From assembly GCF_002019695.1 (NCBI RefSeq), contig NZ_KV917376.1, positions 1,691,047 through 1,755,046 of the forward strand: a stretch of DNA of 64,000 bases. Direction: 5' to 3'. Made by a program: the position numbers and the translations under genes. Under the pieces are notes generated by a model. The model made no database searches. It saw only the letters and a program-made list of their open reading frames with translations, and was not told the DNA's origin. Below, piece by piece: positions 26,242 through 35,625 of this stretch (position 1 is the first letter of the stretch; every line of letters begins with the position of its first letter). Source of the stretch: Evansella clarkii. GTDB taxonomy: Bacteria; Bacillota; Bacilli; Bacillales; Salisediminibacteriaceae.

Positions 26242-27591
26242 ATGTTAAAAAGGAAAGCGGTTACATCAATGTGCGCATTGGTAGCAGGTGCTTTAATAGT
26301 TACAGGATGTTCAGACGCAGCTGACGGTGGAAATAACGGGGGAGCAGAGAACAACAATAACGCAGGAAATAACGCTAATGGCGGTTCCGGAGAAAGCGCA
26401 ACAGTTGAATTCATGCACTTATGGCCACAGGGAAGCTCAGCGCAGCACCACAGAATCGTTAATGAAATTATTGAAGACTTCGAAGCAGAAAATGAAAACA
26501 TTACTATAGATCTTTCAGTATTAAGCAACGAGCAGTATAAAGACCAGATTACTATTCTTTCTTCGTCTAACGAACTGCCGGACGTAGGTATGACCTGGGC
26601 AGCGGGTTATCTTGACCCATTCGTAGATGGAAATATGTTCGCACCATTAGATGACATGTTAGAAGACGGTTTAAGAGACGAGTTCGTAGCTGGTACTCTT
26701 GAAGCTTATGAAAAAGATGGACAATCTTACGGACTTCCATTAGAGCTTAACACAGTTTACGTTTACTACAATAAAGCAATCTTTGAAGAGCACGGACTTG
26801 AAGCTCCGGAAACTTATGATGAGCTCGAGAACGTAATCAATGTTTTAAATGAAAACAATGTAGAACCAATCGCATTAGGAAACAGAGACAGCTGGACAGG
26901 TTCAATGTGGTACATGTACTTCGCTGACAGAATTGGCGGATCTGATGTACTGACAAACGCAATCAACCGTTCCGGATCTTTTGAAGACCCAGCTTTAGTA
27001 GAAGCTGCAGCTAAAGTTCAGGAAATGGTACAAAATGATTCCTTTGTGAGCGGGTTCAACGGACTTGCTGACGAAGAAGCGAAAAGCATGTTTATGAACG
27101 AACAGTCTGCAATGTATATGATCGCAACTTGGGATCTTCCTAACTACACAACCAACGAAGACGTACCACAGGAGTTCAGAGACAATGTTGGCTACTTCAA
27201 GTTCCCAACTGTTGACGGCGATGGCGACACTGACAGCTTCGTAGGCGGACCTGGTGTAGGATTATTCGTAGCTGAAAACTCTGATGTAAAGGATGAAGCT
27301 AAGCAATTTGCAGCATACTTTGTTGAGCAGTGGGGTTCAAGAGCTGTAACAGACGCTGGTGTTATCCCTGCGACAGTTGTTGATGGCGATGCATTAGATC
27401 TTCCTGACATGTATGTTGACGTACTTCAGGATCTTAACGACGCGACTAACCTGACCCTTTATGCAGACGTTCAGATGAGCGCTTCTGTAGCACAGACTCA
27501 CCTTGATTCAATTCAGGCGCTGTTCGGTCTTGATATGACACCTGAAGAGTTCGGAGCGAAGCACGAAGAAGCTCTGTCTGAAGAAGAATAA
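26242..27591 (+). CDS. Sugar ABC transporter substrate-binding lipoprotein
   Basis: A 449-residue family 1 extracellular solute-binding protein. The lipobox is VTGC (Cys23), followed by an Asn/Gly-rich flexible linker (about 28-52). The mature domain shows VEFMHLWPQGSS, YKDQITILSSSNELPDV, GLPLELNTVYVYYNKAIF and a C-terminal hinge region. Location between xylR and xylAB suggests xylose or xylo-oligosaccharides as ligand (inference). The permeases follow after a 116 bp gap that contains a hairpin, a usual arrangement giving more binding protein than permease. The start has AAAGGGGG upstream. No ATPase gene is linked; an MsmX-type shared ATPase elsewhere is likely. Confidence 0.9.
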   Translation: MLKRKAVTSMCALVAGALIVTGCSDAADGGNNGGAENNNNAGNNANGGSGESATVEFMHLWPQGSSAQHHRIVNEIIEDFEAENENITIDLSVLSNEQYKDQITILSSSNELPDVGMTWAAGYLDPFVDGNMFAPLDDMLEDGLRDEFVAGTLEAYEKDGQSYGLPLELNTVYVYYNKAIFEEHGLEAPETYDELENVINVLNENNVEPIALGNRDSWTGSMWYMYFADRIGGSDVLTNAINRSGSFEDPALVEAAAKVQEMVQNDSFVSGFNGLADEEAKSMFMNEQSAMYMIATWDLPNYTTNEDVPQEFRDNVGYFKFPTVDGDGDTDSFVGGPGVGLFVAENSDVKDEAKQFAAYFVEQWGSRAVTDAGVIPATVVDGDALDLPDMYVDVLQDLNDATNLTLYADVQMSASVAQTHLDSIQALFGLDMTPEEFGAKHEEALSEEE

Positions 27592-27658
27592 TTCTTAAAT
27601 AACGTAAAAAATATTTACTACTATATAAAACTATAATTCAAACCATCCAGTAGTATAA

Positions 27659-27702
27659 CGAAAAGGGCAGGTCCTTTGCTGGATTTGCCCTTTTCGATTT
27701 TT
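27659..27702 (+). terminator. Partial terminator between binding protein and permease genes
   Basis: AAAAGGGCA/TTGCCCTTTT stem with GTCC/GGAT inner pairing and a T-rich tail. It likely reduces transcription into the permease genes. Confidence 0.75.
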
Positions 27703-27722
27703 CTTTTATGGGGTTGAGTAGC

Positions 27723-28601
27723 ATGAACAAAGTTATGTCCAATAAATGGTTTATTACTTTATATCTTCTCCCTGCATTGCTGCTAGTAGGTATTTTAATA
27801 TTCATCCCCTTAGTCCTGACAGGCTACTATGGCCTGATGAGGTGGGACGGAATAGGGGCCATGGAGTTTATTGGCCTTACAAACTACATCAATGTTATGC
27901 AGGACGGTATGTTCTGGCAGAGTGCCGGACATTCAGGCTTGCTGGCTGTATTCTCCACCCTCAGTCTGGCAATCTATCTGGCAGTTTCAATGATTTTAGC
28001 ATCAAAAATTAAAGGTTCAGATTTATTAAGAAAGATATATTTACTTCCAATGCTGTTATCCTCAGTGGCGATCGCTCAGCTGTGGATAAAGATTTATAAT
28101 CCTTCCAACGGGATGCTGAATGAAATTCTTGCATGGTTTGGAGTACAGAATCCGCCATTATGGCTCGCGGATCCGAATATTGTGCTTTACTCCATATTCA
28201 TTCCGATTTTATGGCAATATGCAGGTTTTTATATCCTTATTTACTATGCTGCCCTTAAAAACATTCCGGAATCTATTATTGAAGCTGCGAAAATTGACGG
28301 AGCTTCCCCATTTCAGATCGCATACAGAATTAAACTGCCTCTGATTATGGGGGTAGTTAAAGTAACTATCGTTTTAGCAATCGTTGGTTCACTTAAATAC
28401 TTCGACTTGATTTATGTTATGACAGGCGGAGGGCCTAACGGAGCAAGTGAAGTTATGGCATCTTATATGTATAAGCTTGCATTCGGTACGAATAACTTCG
28501 GCTATGGTAGTGCCGTAGGTTTCATGCTCCTGATCATCACATTAATCGTCACAGTTATTATCCGTAAAGTAACAGCTGATAAAGAAGAGCTTCAATATTA
28601 A
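27723..28601 (+). CDS. Sugar ABC transporter permease (MalF/LacF type)
   Basis: A 292-residue inner-membrane permease with six predicted helices. The EAA loop motif is EAAKIDGASPFQIAYRIKLP in the C-terminal half, where the ATPase docks. Start chosen at ATG 27723 (MNKVMSNKWF), preceded by GGGGTTGAG. An ATG 15 bases upstream overlaps the hairpin tail and has no ribosome site. It is 15 bp from the second permease, so the two are co-translated and form the heterodimer of the importer. Confidence 0.9.
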   Translation: MNKVMSNKWFITLYLLPALLLVGILIFIPLVLTGYYGLMRWDGIGAMEFIGLTNYINVMQDGMFWQSAGHSGLLAVFSTLSLAIYLAVSMILASKIKGSDLLRKIYLLPMLLSSVAIAQLWIKIYNPSNGMLNEILAWFGVQNPPLWLADPNIVLYSIFIPILWQYAGFYILIYYAALKNIPESIIEAAKIDGASPFQIAYRIKLPLIMGVVKVTIVLAIVGSLKYFDLIYVMTGGGPNGASEVMASYMYKLAFGTNNFGYGSAVGFMLLIITLIVTVIIRKVTADKEELQY

Positions 28602-28616
28602 AGGGAGGTTTTTAGA

Positions 28617-29438
28617 ATGGGGCGTATAGGGTATTTTCTCCTCTATCTATCATTAGGTTTCGTTGCTGTTTTTCAAATCTTCCCTATTGTCTGGCTTTTC
28701 CTTTTCTCTCTCAAAGACAATCGTGAAATTTTTGCCGGTTCACCTTTTGCACTTCCGTCTGAAATCAGATGGGAAAACTATTTAAGAGTTTGGGAAGGCG
28801 GAATAGGGACGTATTTCTGGAACAGTATCTGGATTACAGGTGTGTCTATCCTGTTTACATTATTATTTGCAAGTATGGCTGTATTCGTAATAACCAGAAT
28901 GAAGTGGAAGCTTAGCAAACTAGTACTTGGTTTGTTTATGGTAGGATTGATGATCCCGATCCACTCAGCTTTAATACCACTTTTCAGTATGTTTTTAAGT
29001 GTTAATTTAATTAATAATCCCCTGGCTATTGTAATCACATATACGGCATATAACCTGCCGATTACGATGATGATTCTGCTTGGGTTTTATTACACGATAC
29101 CGCGGGAGATCGAAGAGGCAGCTATCATTGACGGGGCATCGCTTCACAGATTGTTTTTCCGCATACTTCTGCCAATTTCTGCGCCAGTATTATCAACGAC
29201 GGCAATCATTAACATGATCTACAACTGGAACGAGTTCGTGTTTGTTAATACATTTATCAGCTCTGACCGTTATAAGACACTGACAGTAGGAATTAACAAC
29301 TTCGTCGGCCAGTATATGACTGACTGGGGAGCAATTGGTGCTACACTCGTTATCAGCGTACTGCCAATTATCATTGCCTTCATCTTCTTCAGTAACAAGG
29401 TTGTGGAAGGTATTTCATCAAGTGCAGTAAAAGGTTAA
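28617..29438 (+). CDS. Sugar ABC transporter permease (MalG/LacG type)
   Basis: The 273-residue partner permease with six helices and the EAA motif EEAAIIDGASLHRLFFRILL. The start at ATG 28617 follows AAAGGGAGG. It is the last gene of the three-gene importer cluster. A Bacillaceae-type dispersed repeat follows directly after its stop. Confidence 0.9.
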   Translation: MGRIGYFLLYLSLGFVAVFQIFPIVWLFLFSLKDNREIFAGSPFALPSEIRWENYLRVWEGGIGTYFWNSIWITGVSILFTLLFASMAVFVITRMKWKLSKLVLGLFMVGLMIPIHSALIPLFSMFLSVNLINNPLAIVITYTAYNLPITMMILLGFYYTIPREIEEAAIIDGASLHRLFFRILLPISAPVLSTTAIINMIYNWNEFVFVNTFISSDRYKTLTVGINNFVGQYMTDWGAIGATLVISVLPIIIAFIFFSNKVVEGISSSAVKG

Positions 29439-29439
29439 T

Positions 29440-29608
29440 AAAAAGAAAAGCGTAAGCGCCTTGTACACGAGCGACACTCATTATCTGCGACGAGTAATCG
29501 CAGGAGCAAGCACAGGAGGGCTGGTAAGAAGAAGCACGGTTTTCATTCAGCTTCGATTGACGGACCGAAGTGCCCTCGAGCGAGTAGGCGCTGGAGCTAG
29601 ACAGTTTT
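29440..29608. repeat. Bacillaceae dispersed repeat (AAAAGCGTAAGCGCCTTG...GGCGCTGGAGCTAGAC)
   Basis: The edges AAGCGTAAGCGCCTTG and AGGCGCTGGAGCTAGAC resemble a very common intergenic repeat of Bacillus and relatives. The inner CTGCGACGAGTAATCGCAG forms a small hairpin. No coding function. Confidence 0.65.
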
Positions 29609-29639
29609 TGTGATGAAGGTAATAATTTCTGCATAAATA

Positions 29640-29672
29640 AAAAAACCTGGCTTATGTAAAAACCAGGTGGTG
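29640..29672. terminator. Terminator of the DUF624 gene
   Basis: ACCTGG/CCAGGT stem flanked by A and T runs, just beyond the stop of the minus-strand gene. Confidence 0.6.
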
Positions 29673-29683
29673 AGCTTCGGGAT

Positions 29684-30292
29684 TCAGCTGCTCTGCTTTT
29701 TCTGCACTTTTCTGAAAGCATGGAGAGCGAACCAAAGCGTTATGAAGCTGTAAAAGCTGGCTCCGAAAATAAATCCCAGCGGCGGAATAACGTAGACGAG
29801 AATGGTAAATGCACTCAGGCTTATAACCATTAAGAAGGTGTTTACCGGACTGATTAGCATAATAAGCAGCGCATTTTTCATGATCTGTAATATATTCAGG
29901 TCAAAATGGACGTACGCAGGGAACAAATAGAACAGGTAAAACAGGAATAATAGTATTCCCGCGAGGAGCGGGGCGGAAGTCCATGCTAAAAGTTCACCAA
30001 TGTTTGCGTACAAAAAGAAAACATTAAATAAAAAAACGAAAGATACGAGATAAACTGGCAAACCTAACAGGTTGCTTTTCCAGAACTCGCTTCTATAGTA
30101 GTTCCAGTAAGTATGAAATACAGGCAGGTCTGAGTTTCCGTTCAGCCATTGTCTGATGACTGAAAATATGGCGGTTATTGCAGGAAACAGTCCTAAGATG
30201 ATTCCACCTGCCAGGGTGAAAAGAACCCATAATAGATTTATATATGCAAAACGAGTGATCCATTCGAGCATACTGTATAACGCGCGTCCCAT
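29684..30292 (-). CDS. DUF624 (YesL-like) membrane protein
   Basis: A 202-residue integral membrane protein with about five helices, of the YesL/DUF624 family that commonly accompanies binding-protein-dependent sugar transporters in Bacilli. It starts MGRALYSMLEWITRFAYINLLW, with the early aromatic pattern and GLFPAITAIFSVIRQWLNG of the family. The start at 30292 is fixed by GGGAGG upstream; a longer frame has no ribosome site. Its function is unknown. It is divergent from xylA, so the XylR operator between them may serve both. Confidence 0.85.
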   Translation of the reverse strand: MGRALYSMLEWITRFAYINLLWVLFTLAGGIILGLFPAITAIFSVIRQWLNGNSDLPVFHTYWNYYRSEFWKSNLLGLPVYLVSFVFLFNVFFLYANIGELLAWTSAPLLAGILLFLFYLFYLFPAYVHFDLNILQIMKNALLIMLISPVNTFLMVISLSAFTILVYVIPPLGFIFGASFYSFITLWFALHAFRKVQKKQSS

Positions 30293-30388
30293 AACATGTT
30301 CCTCCCGGCTGATTAGAAATCCATATTCTATTATAAGGGAATAATGAATATATACCAAAAGGGATGTGGGTCTTCCAAAAGATTACAA

Positions 30389-30415
30389 CTTAGTTTATCT
30401 AATAGACAAACTAAG
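30389..30415 (+). promoter_or_regulatory. XylR operator of xylAB
   Basis: A 27 bp palindrome with halves CTTAGTTTAT and AGACAAACTAAG, closely matching Bacillus xyl operators (TTAGTTTG...CAAACTAA). It lies 75 bp before xylA. Confidence 0.85.
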
Positions 30416-30437
30416 CAAAACACTGGTAAACTGGGAA

Positions 30438-30451
30438 AGAAAGCACTTACA
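30438..30451 (+). promoter_or_regulatory. cre-like (CcpA) site upstream of xylA
   Basis: AGAAAGCACTTACA resembles a cre with one or two mismatches. The position, between operator and ribosome site, suits glucose repression. Confidence 0.45.
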
Positions 30452-30489
30452 ATTAATATAAAATATTTTACTTTCAGGAGGTAGCCCAC

Positions 30490-31815
30490 ATGGCTTATTT
30501 CACTAATATCGATAAAATCAAGTACGAAGGTTCTAATTCAACTAATCCTTATGCATTTAAATTTTATAACCCGTCAGAAAAAATCGGCGACAAAACGATG
30601 GAAGAATTCCTCCGTTTCGGTGTAGCTTACTGGCACACTTTCACTGCTGATCTGTCTGATCCGTTCGGCGCTGGAACTGCTACCCGCCCTTGGGACAAAT
30701 TCAGCGGTATGGATTTAGCTAAAGCACGTGTAGAAGCAGCATTCGAGTTTTTTGAAAAACTAGGCGTACCATATTTCTGCTTCCACGATGTAGATATTGC
30801 TCCAGAAGGAAACAGCCTGAAAGAAACAAATGATAATTTAGATACTATCGTTGCAATGATTAAAGATTATATGAAAGACAGCAAGACGAAGCTTCTGTGG
30901 AACACAGCGAACAACTTTACTAACCCACGCTTTGTTCACGGTGCAGCTTCTTCTAACAATGCTGATGTATTTGCTTACTCCGCTGCGAAAGTGAAAAAAG
31001 GCCTTGAAGTCGGTAAAGAGCTTGGCGCGGAAAACTATGTGTTCTGGGGCGGACGTGAAGGATACGAAACTCTTCTGAACACAAACCTGAAGCTTGAAAT
31101 GGATAACCTTGGCCGTCTATTCCATATGGCTGTTGATTATGCGAAGGAAATCGGCTTTGATGCGCAGTTCCTAATCGAGCCGAAACCAAAAGAGCCTACT
31201 TCACACCAGTATGACTTTGACGTAGCAAGCGGTTACGCGTTCCTTCAGCATTACGGACTGCAGGACCACTTCAAATTTAATATTGAAGCAAACCATGCAA
31301 CACTTGCAGGACACACTTTCGAGCATGAACTTCGCTACGCGCGTGTTCACGGGATGCTGGGATCTGTGGATGCCAACCAGGGTCACCCGCTGCTTGGCTG
31401 GGATACAGATGAGTTCCCGACTGACCTTTATTCCACTATCTTCGCTATGTATGAAATTATTAAAAACGGCGGACTTGGTACTGGCGGACTGAACTTTGAC
31501 GCGAAAGTGCGCAGAGGTTCCTTTGAGCCGGAAGATCTGTTCCACGCTCACATCGCTGGAATGGACAGCTTCGCAGTAGGTCTCAAAGTTGCCCAGAAAC
31601 TAATCGACGATAAAGTAATGGACGGTGTGATTGAAGACCGTTATAAGAGCTACACTGAAGGAATCGGTAAAGACATCGTTGAAGGCAACACAGATCTTCG
31701 TAAGCTTGAAGAGCATGCGCTTGGCCTGACTGAGATCAAAAACCAGTCCGGAAAGCTCGAACTAATTAAAGCACAGATCAACCAGTACTTGTTAAAAGCC
31801 TACGCTGGTGAGTAA
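30490..31815 (+). CDS. xylA: Xylose isomerase
   Basis: A 441-residue enzyme converting D-xylose to D-xylulose. Conserved blocks are [34 protein letters not shown] (active-site His and Asp), [33 protein letters not shown] (metal-binding Glu) and [18 protein letters not shown], and the later [20 protein letters not shown]. It belongs to the longer class II isomerases. The start has CAGGAGG upstream. It is first in a xylA-xylB operon 30 bp apart, controlled by the XylR operator and a possible cre. Confidence 0.97.
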   Translation: MAYFTNIDKIKYEGSNSTNPYAFKFYNPSEKIGDKTMEEFLRFGVAYWHTFTADLSDPFGAGTATRPWDKFSGMDLAKARVEAAFEFFEKLGVPYFCFHDVDIAPEGNSLKETNDNLDTIVAMIKDYMKDSKTKLLWNTANNFTNPRFVHGAASSNNADVFAYSAAKVKKGLEVGKELGAENYVFWGGREGYETLLNTNLKLEMDNLGRLFHMAVDYAKEIGFDAQFLIEPKPKEPTSHQYDFDVASGYAFLQHYGLQDHFKFNIEANHATLAGHTFEHELRYARVHGMLGSVDANQGHPLLGWDTDEFPTDLYSTIFAMYEIIKNGGLGTGGLNFDAKVRRGSFEPEDLFHAHIAGMDSFAVGLKVAQKLIDDKVMDGVIEDRYKSYTEGIGKDIVEGNTDLRKLEEHALGLTEIKNQSGKLELIKAQINQYLLKAYAGE

Positions 31816-31845
31816 TTAAAACTTTTTTGCAGGAGTGGATATACT

Positions 31846-33345
31846 GTGAAATATGTAATCGGAGTAGACTTAGGAACAAGCGCGGTAAAGATCTTGCTTG
31901 TAAATCAGAACGGTGAAGTAACACAGGAAGTTTCAAAAGACTACCCGTTGATTCAGGAGAAAACCGGACACAGCGAACAAAAGCCGGAAGATTGGGTGAA
32001 TCAGACAGTTGCAGGACTGTCTGATCTCCTCAGGGATTTTGACGGAAGCCCGGAAGATATTGAAGGCATTAGTTTTTCCGGACAGATGCATGGGCTTGTA
32101 CTTCTCGATGAAAATAAGGAATCACTCCGTAATGCAATATTATGGAACGATACTCGTACAACCGCTGAGTGTGAAGAGATATATGAAGCAGTTGGCGAGG
32201 CTAAGCTTCTGGAGCTTACGAAGAATCCTGCACTGGAAGGATTCACTCTGCCAAAAATTCTCTGGGTGAAAAAGCATGAGCCGGAAATTTTTGAGAAGGC
32301 AAGCAGCTTTGTTTTACCAAAGGACTATGTTCGTCTGAAGCTGACTGGCCAGCTCCATATGGAATATTCAGATGCAGCAGGAACTTTGCTGCTGAATGTT
32401 GCTGAAAAGCAATGGAGCGCAGAAATTTGCGAGGTGTTTGGTTTAGATCGTGATTTTTGTCCGCCGCTCCTTGGCTCACATGAAGAGGTAGGTACTCTCC
32501 TTCCTGAGATTGCAGCTGAGACTGGGCTTTCTGCAAGTACACGTGTATTTGCAGGGGGAGCGGATAACGCATGTGGCGCCATTGGTTCCGGAATTCTTGA
32601 AGAAGGCAGAACATTGGCGAGCGTCGGAACTTCAGGAGTAGTACTATCATATGAATCGAGCGACGATAAAGATTTCCAGGGAACTGTGCATTATTTTAAC
32701 CACAGCTCACCGGATGCGTTTTATACGATGGGGGTAACCTTGTCAGCAGGGCACAGCCTGAGCTGGTTTAAAGAGGTTTTCGCTAAAGACGAGGACTTTA
32801 CAGAGCTGCTGGCTGATGTGGGTGCTGTGCCTCCAGGAGCGAACGGACTGTTGTTTACTCCATATCTCGTTGGAGAAAGGACTCCGCATGTGGACTCTGC
32901 TATCCGCGGAAGTTTCATTGGCATGGACAGTGGGCACAGACGAGCAGACTTTGTTCGTGCAGTTCTTGAAGGAATCACTTTCTCCCTGAATGAATCTGTG
33001 GAGATCTTCCGCAGGCATGGCAAGAAAATTGATACAGTGGTATCCATTGGCGGGGGCGCGAAAAATGAAGCCTGGCTGCAGATGCAGGCCGATATTTTTA
33101 ACGCTAAGATCGTCAAGCTTTCAAGTGAGCAGGGACCAGGCATGGGAGCGGCAATGCTCGCTGCATATGGCTGCGGCTGGTTTGACTCCCTGAAGGACTG
33201 TGCTGATTCATTCCTGAAAGTGGAAAAAGAATTCTTGCCGAAAGATGAGAATGTTGGTAAGTACTCAGAGCTTTTCGAGCTATATCAGAAGGTTTACACA
33301 CAAACGAAAGAATTGAACAAAGACCTCGTTAAATTCAGGAAATAA
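31846..33345 (+). CDS. xylB: Xylulokinase
   Basis: A 499-residue FGGY-family kinase phosphorylating D-xylulose. The N-terminal phosphate-binding motif is GVDLGTSAVKILL, and SFSGQMHGLVLLD and ILWNDTRT are xylulokinase-specific. The catalytic Asp is in FAGGADNACGAIGSG, and the ATP-site VSIGGGAKNEAWLQMQADIF is near the C-terminus. Start GTG 31846 with GCAGGAGTGG upstream. It follows xylA closely and ends at a strong terminator. Confidence 0.96.
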   Translation: MKYVIGVDLGTSAVKILLVNQNGEVTQEVSKDYPLIQEKTGHSEQKPEDWVNQTVAGLSDLLRDFDGSPEDIEGISFSGQMHGLVLLDENKESLRNAILWNDTRTTAECEEIYEAVGEAKLLELTKNPALEGFTLPKILWVKKHEPEIFEKASSFVLPKDYVRLKLTGQLHMEYSDAAGTLLLNVAEKQWSAEICEVFGLDRDFCPPLLGSHEEVGTLLPEIAAETGLSASTRVFAGGADNACGAIGSGILEEGRTLASVGTSGVVLSYESSDDKDFQGTVHYFNHSSPDAFYTMGVTLSAGHSLSWFKEVFAKDEDFTELLADVGAVPPGANGLLFTPYLVGERTPHVDSAIRGSFIGMDSGHRRADFVRAVLEGITFSLNESVEIFRRHGKKIDTVVSIGGGAKNEAWLQMQADIFNAKIVKLSSEQGPGMGAAMLAAYGCGWFDSLKDCADSFLKVEKEFLPKDENVGKYSELFELYQKVYTQTKELNKDLVKFRK

Positions 33346-33353
33346 TGCATCGA

Positions 33354-33392
33354 AGAGCACCAGCTGCTAAACAGGCTGGTGCTGTTTTTACA
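33354..33392 (+). terminator. Terminator of xylAB
   Basis: GCACCAGC/GCTGGTGC stem followed by TGTTTTTA. Confidence 0.85.
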
Positions 33393-33409
33393 GGAGGGGC
33401 GCTGGTCGA

Positions 33410-34425
33410 TTGATGCTCCAGCGTGCCCGAACTCTGGGGAAAAGTAGTGGAAAGGTAACGGGGGAGTGTCTCGCGTACCCGAACTTCGGGGAAACTCGGG
33501 AGAAAGGTAACGCTGGAGCGTCCATCATGCCCGAACTTCGGGGAAAGTCCATGAGAAAGGTAACGCTGGAGTGTCCATCATGCCCGAACTTCGGGGAAAC
33601 TCCGGGGAAAGGTAACGCAAGAGGGTCTCGCATACCCGCTTGAGATGAAAAACTGCCCAAGCGGTAACGCAAGAGGGTCTCGCATACCCGCTTGAGAGAA
33701 AAAATCGTCCAAGCGGTAACGCAAGAGGGTCTCGCATACCCGCTCGAGATGAAAAACTGCCCAAGCGGTAACGCAAGAGGGTCTCGCATACCCGCTTGAG
33801 AGAAAAAATCGTCCAAGCGGTAACGCAAGAGGGTCTCGCATGCCCGCTTGTGGGAAAAAACTTCCCAAGTGGTAACGCGAGACGCTCTCACATACCCGCT
33901 CGAGATGAAAAACTGCCCAAGCGGTAATGCAAGAGGGTCTCGCATACCCGCTTGAGAGAAAAAATCGTCCAAGCGGTAACACAAGAGGGTCTCGCATACC
34001 CGCTCGTGGGAAAAAACTTCCCAAGTGGTAACGCGAGACGCTCTCACATACCCGCTTGAGAGAAAAAATTGCTCAAGCGGTAACGCAAGAGGCTCTCGCA
34101 TACCCGCTTGAGAGAAAAAATCGTCCAAGCGGTAACACAAGAGGGTCTCGCATACCCGCTCGTGGGAAAAAACTTCCCAAGTGGTAACGCGAGACGCTCT
34201 CACATACCCGCTTGAGAGAAAAAATTGCTCAAGCGGTAACGCAAGAGTCTCTCGCATGCCCGCTTGAGAGAAAAAATCGTCCAAGCGATAACGCAAGACG
34301 TTCTCGCATACCCGCTTGAGAGAAAAAAACGTCCAAGCGGTAACGCAAGAGGGTCTCGCATACCCGCTCGAGATGAAAAACTGTCCAAGCGGTAACGCAA
34401 GAGTCTCTCGCATACCCAAAAGCAG
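33410..34425. repeat. Large tandem array, 52 bp period, 20 units
   Basis: The ACCCG/GCCCG landmark recurs at 33425, 33477, 33529, 33582, 33634 and then every 52 bp to 34414, with a single 53 bp step. The first four units carry CCCGAACTTCGGGG. The following ones carry CCCGCTTGAGAG..CCAAGCGGTAACGCAAGAGGGTCTCGCAT in pieces, and CCGCTTG can pair with CAAGCGG on either side. Several changes preserve pairing (for example CTTGTGGG with CCCAAG). Open frames through it are an effect of 3 x 52 periodicity and are not called as genes. Confidence 0.95.
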
Positions 34426-34429
34426 AAGC

Positions 34430-34540
34430 AATGCACGAAATGAGGAATCCAAAGTACGAAATCACGTTTCAATGAACACAAAGCAAGCACCAATGAACGA
34501 AACCAGCATCTCAATGAACGAATGCAGAAACAAAGCAATG
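34430..34540. repeat. Short tandem array, 20-21 bp period (AATGAACGAAA)
   Basis: AATGCAC, AAAGTAC, AATGAAC, AATGAAC and AATGAAC start at 34430, 34451, 34471, 34492 and 34513. The array directly follows the 52 bp array and precedes the aldo/keto reductase ribosome site. Confidence 0.8.
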
Positions 34541-34574
34541 GTATGAAGAAGATCAACAACAAGGAGGAATTTAT

Positions 34575-35558
34575 ATGAAATACAACCAGCTTGGAAACAC
34601 AGACCTGAAGATCAGCGAACTAAGTTTTGGCACATGGGCTATTGGAGGAGCATGGGGTAAAACGGATGATGCAGAAGCGTTAAAAGGGCTTGACAGAGCT
34701 ATGGGCGAGGGAGTGAACTTCTTCGATACAGCTGACGTTTATGGTGACGGGCACAGTGAGAGGCTCCTTGCGAAAGCTGCGAAAGGAAAAGAGGATTCGA
34801 TCCATATTGCATCAAAATTCTGCCGTGCCGGTGACATACATGACCTTGCTACCTATTCAGAAGAAAGCGTCCGTAACTATTGTGAACAAAGCTTGCAGAG
34901 GCTTGAGCGTGAGGCCATTGACTTATATCAAATCCATTGCCCGCCTATGGAGGTCCTCCAGGATGGAAGAGTGTTTGAAGTTCTTGAAAAACTGAAGCAG
35001 GAAGGGAAAATTCGCTATTATGGAGTAAGTGTGGAAACTGTTGAGGAAGGATTATTCGTCCTCAAAAACACGAATGCGAGCTCTCTACAGGTAATATTTA
35101 ATCTTCTCCGCCAGAAACCTCTTGAAAAGCTTTTTCCTGAAGCAGTGGAAAAGAAGGCAGGCATTCTTGCAAGAGTGCCGCTGGCAAGCGGACTTCTGAC
35201 TGGTAAATTCACAAGGGATGTTAAATTTGAAGAAGATGACCATCGCAATTTTAACCGGGATGGCCAGGCATTCAACGTAGGGGAAACGTTCGGCGGCCTT
35301 GAGTTTAAAAAAGGCGTGGAACTCAGCAATGAAATTAGCTGGATTGCAGAAGGCAGAGGCAACATGACAAGGGCTGCATTAAAATGGATTATGCAGCAGA
35401 ACGGTGTGACTAGTGTAATTCCAGGGTTTAAGACAGTTAAACAGGCTGAAGACAATCTGGAGGCTGTTAATGTAAAAGGTTTCAGCCAGGAAGAGCAGGA
35501 GCGGCTGGCTAAGTTTTACAATGAGCAGGTTCACGAACACATCAGAGGTGCTTATTAA
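34575..35558 (+). CDS. Aldo/keto reductase
   Basis: A 327-residue NADPH-dependent (beta/alpha)8 reductase. The catalytic tetrad is visible as Asp in FFDTADVYGDG (with Tyr), Lys in HIASKF and His in YQIHCPP. The C-terminal cofactor loop is TSVIPGFKTVKQAEDNL. It is most like bacterial YqkF/YhdN-type reductases. Position between xylAB and galM suggests action on a pentose or its aldehyde products, but this is inference. The start has AAGGAGGAA upstream. A full terminator follows. Confidence 0.88.
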   Translation: MKYNQLGNTDLKISELSFGTWAIGGAWGKTDDAEALKGLDRAMGEGVNFFDTADVYGDGHSERLLAKAAKGKEDSIHIASKFCRAGDIHDLATYSEESVRNYCEQSLQRLEREAIDLYQIHCPPMEVLQDGRVFEVLEKLKQEGKIRYYGVSVETVEEGLFVLKNTNASSLQVIFNLLRQKPLEKLFPEAVEKKAGILARVPLASGLLTGKFTRDVKFEEDDHRNFNRDGQAFNVGETFGGLEFKKGVELSNEISWIAEGRGNMTRAALKWIMQQNGVTSVIPGFKTVKQAEDNLEAVNVKGFSQEEQERLAKFYNEQVHEHIRGAY

Positions 35559-35585
35559 GGGTAACACCCCCCCACCTTAACGAAT

Positions 35586-35624
35586 AAGAGACTGACGGGG
35601 CGGCCCCTGTCAGTCTCTTTTACA
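35586..35624. terminator. Bidirectional terminator, aldo/keto reductase / galM
   Basis: AGAGACTGACGGGG pairs with CCCCTGTCAGTCTCT between two convergent genes. Confidence 0.9.
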
Positions 35625-35625
35625 A

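Noticed and set aside
33388-34452. A 354-codon minus-strand open frame with repeated protein units, and several overlapping shorter ones
   Set aside because: It is read entirely through the 52 bp array. Because three units make 156 bases, any stop-free unit yields a long repetitive frame. No ribosome site or plausible protein.
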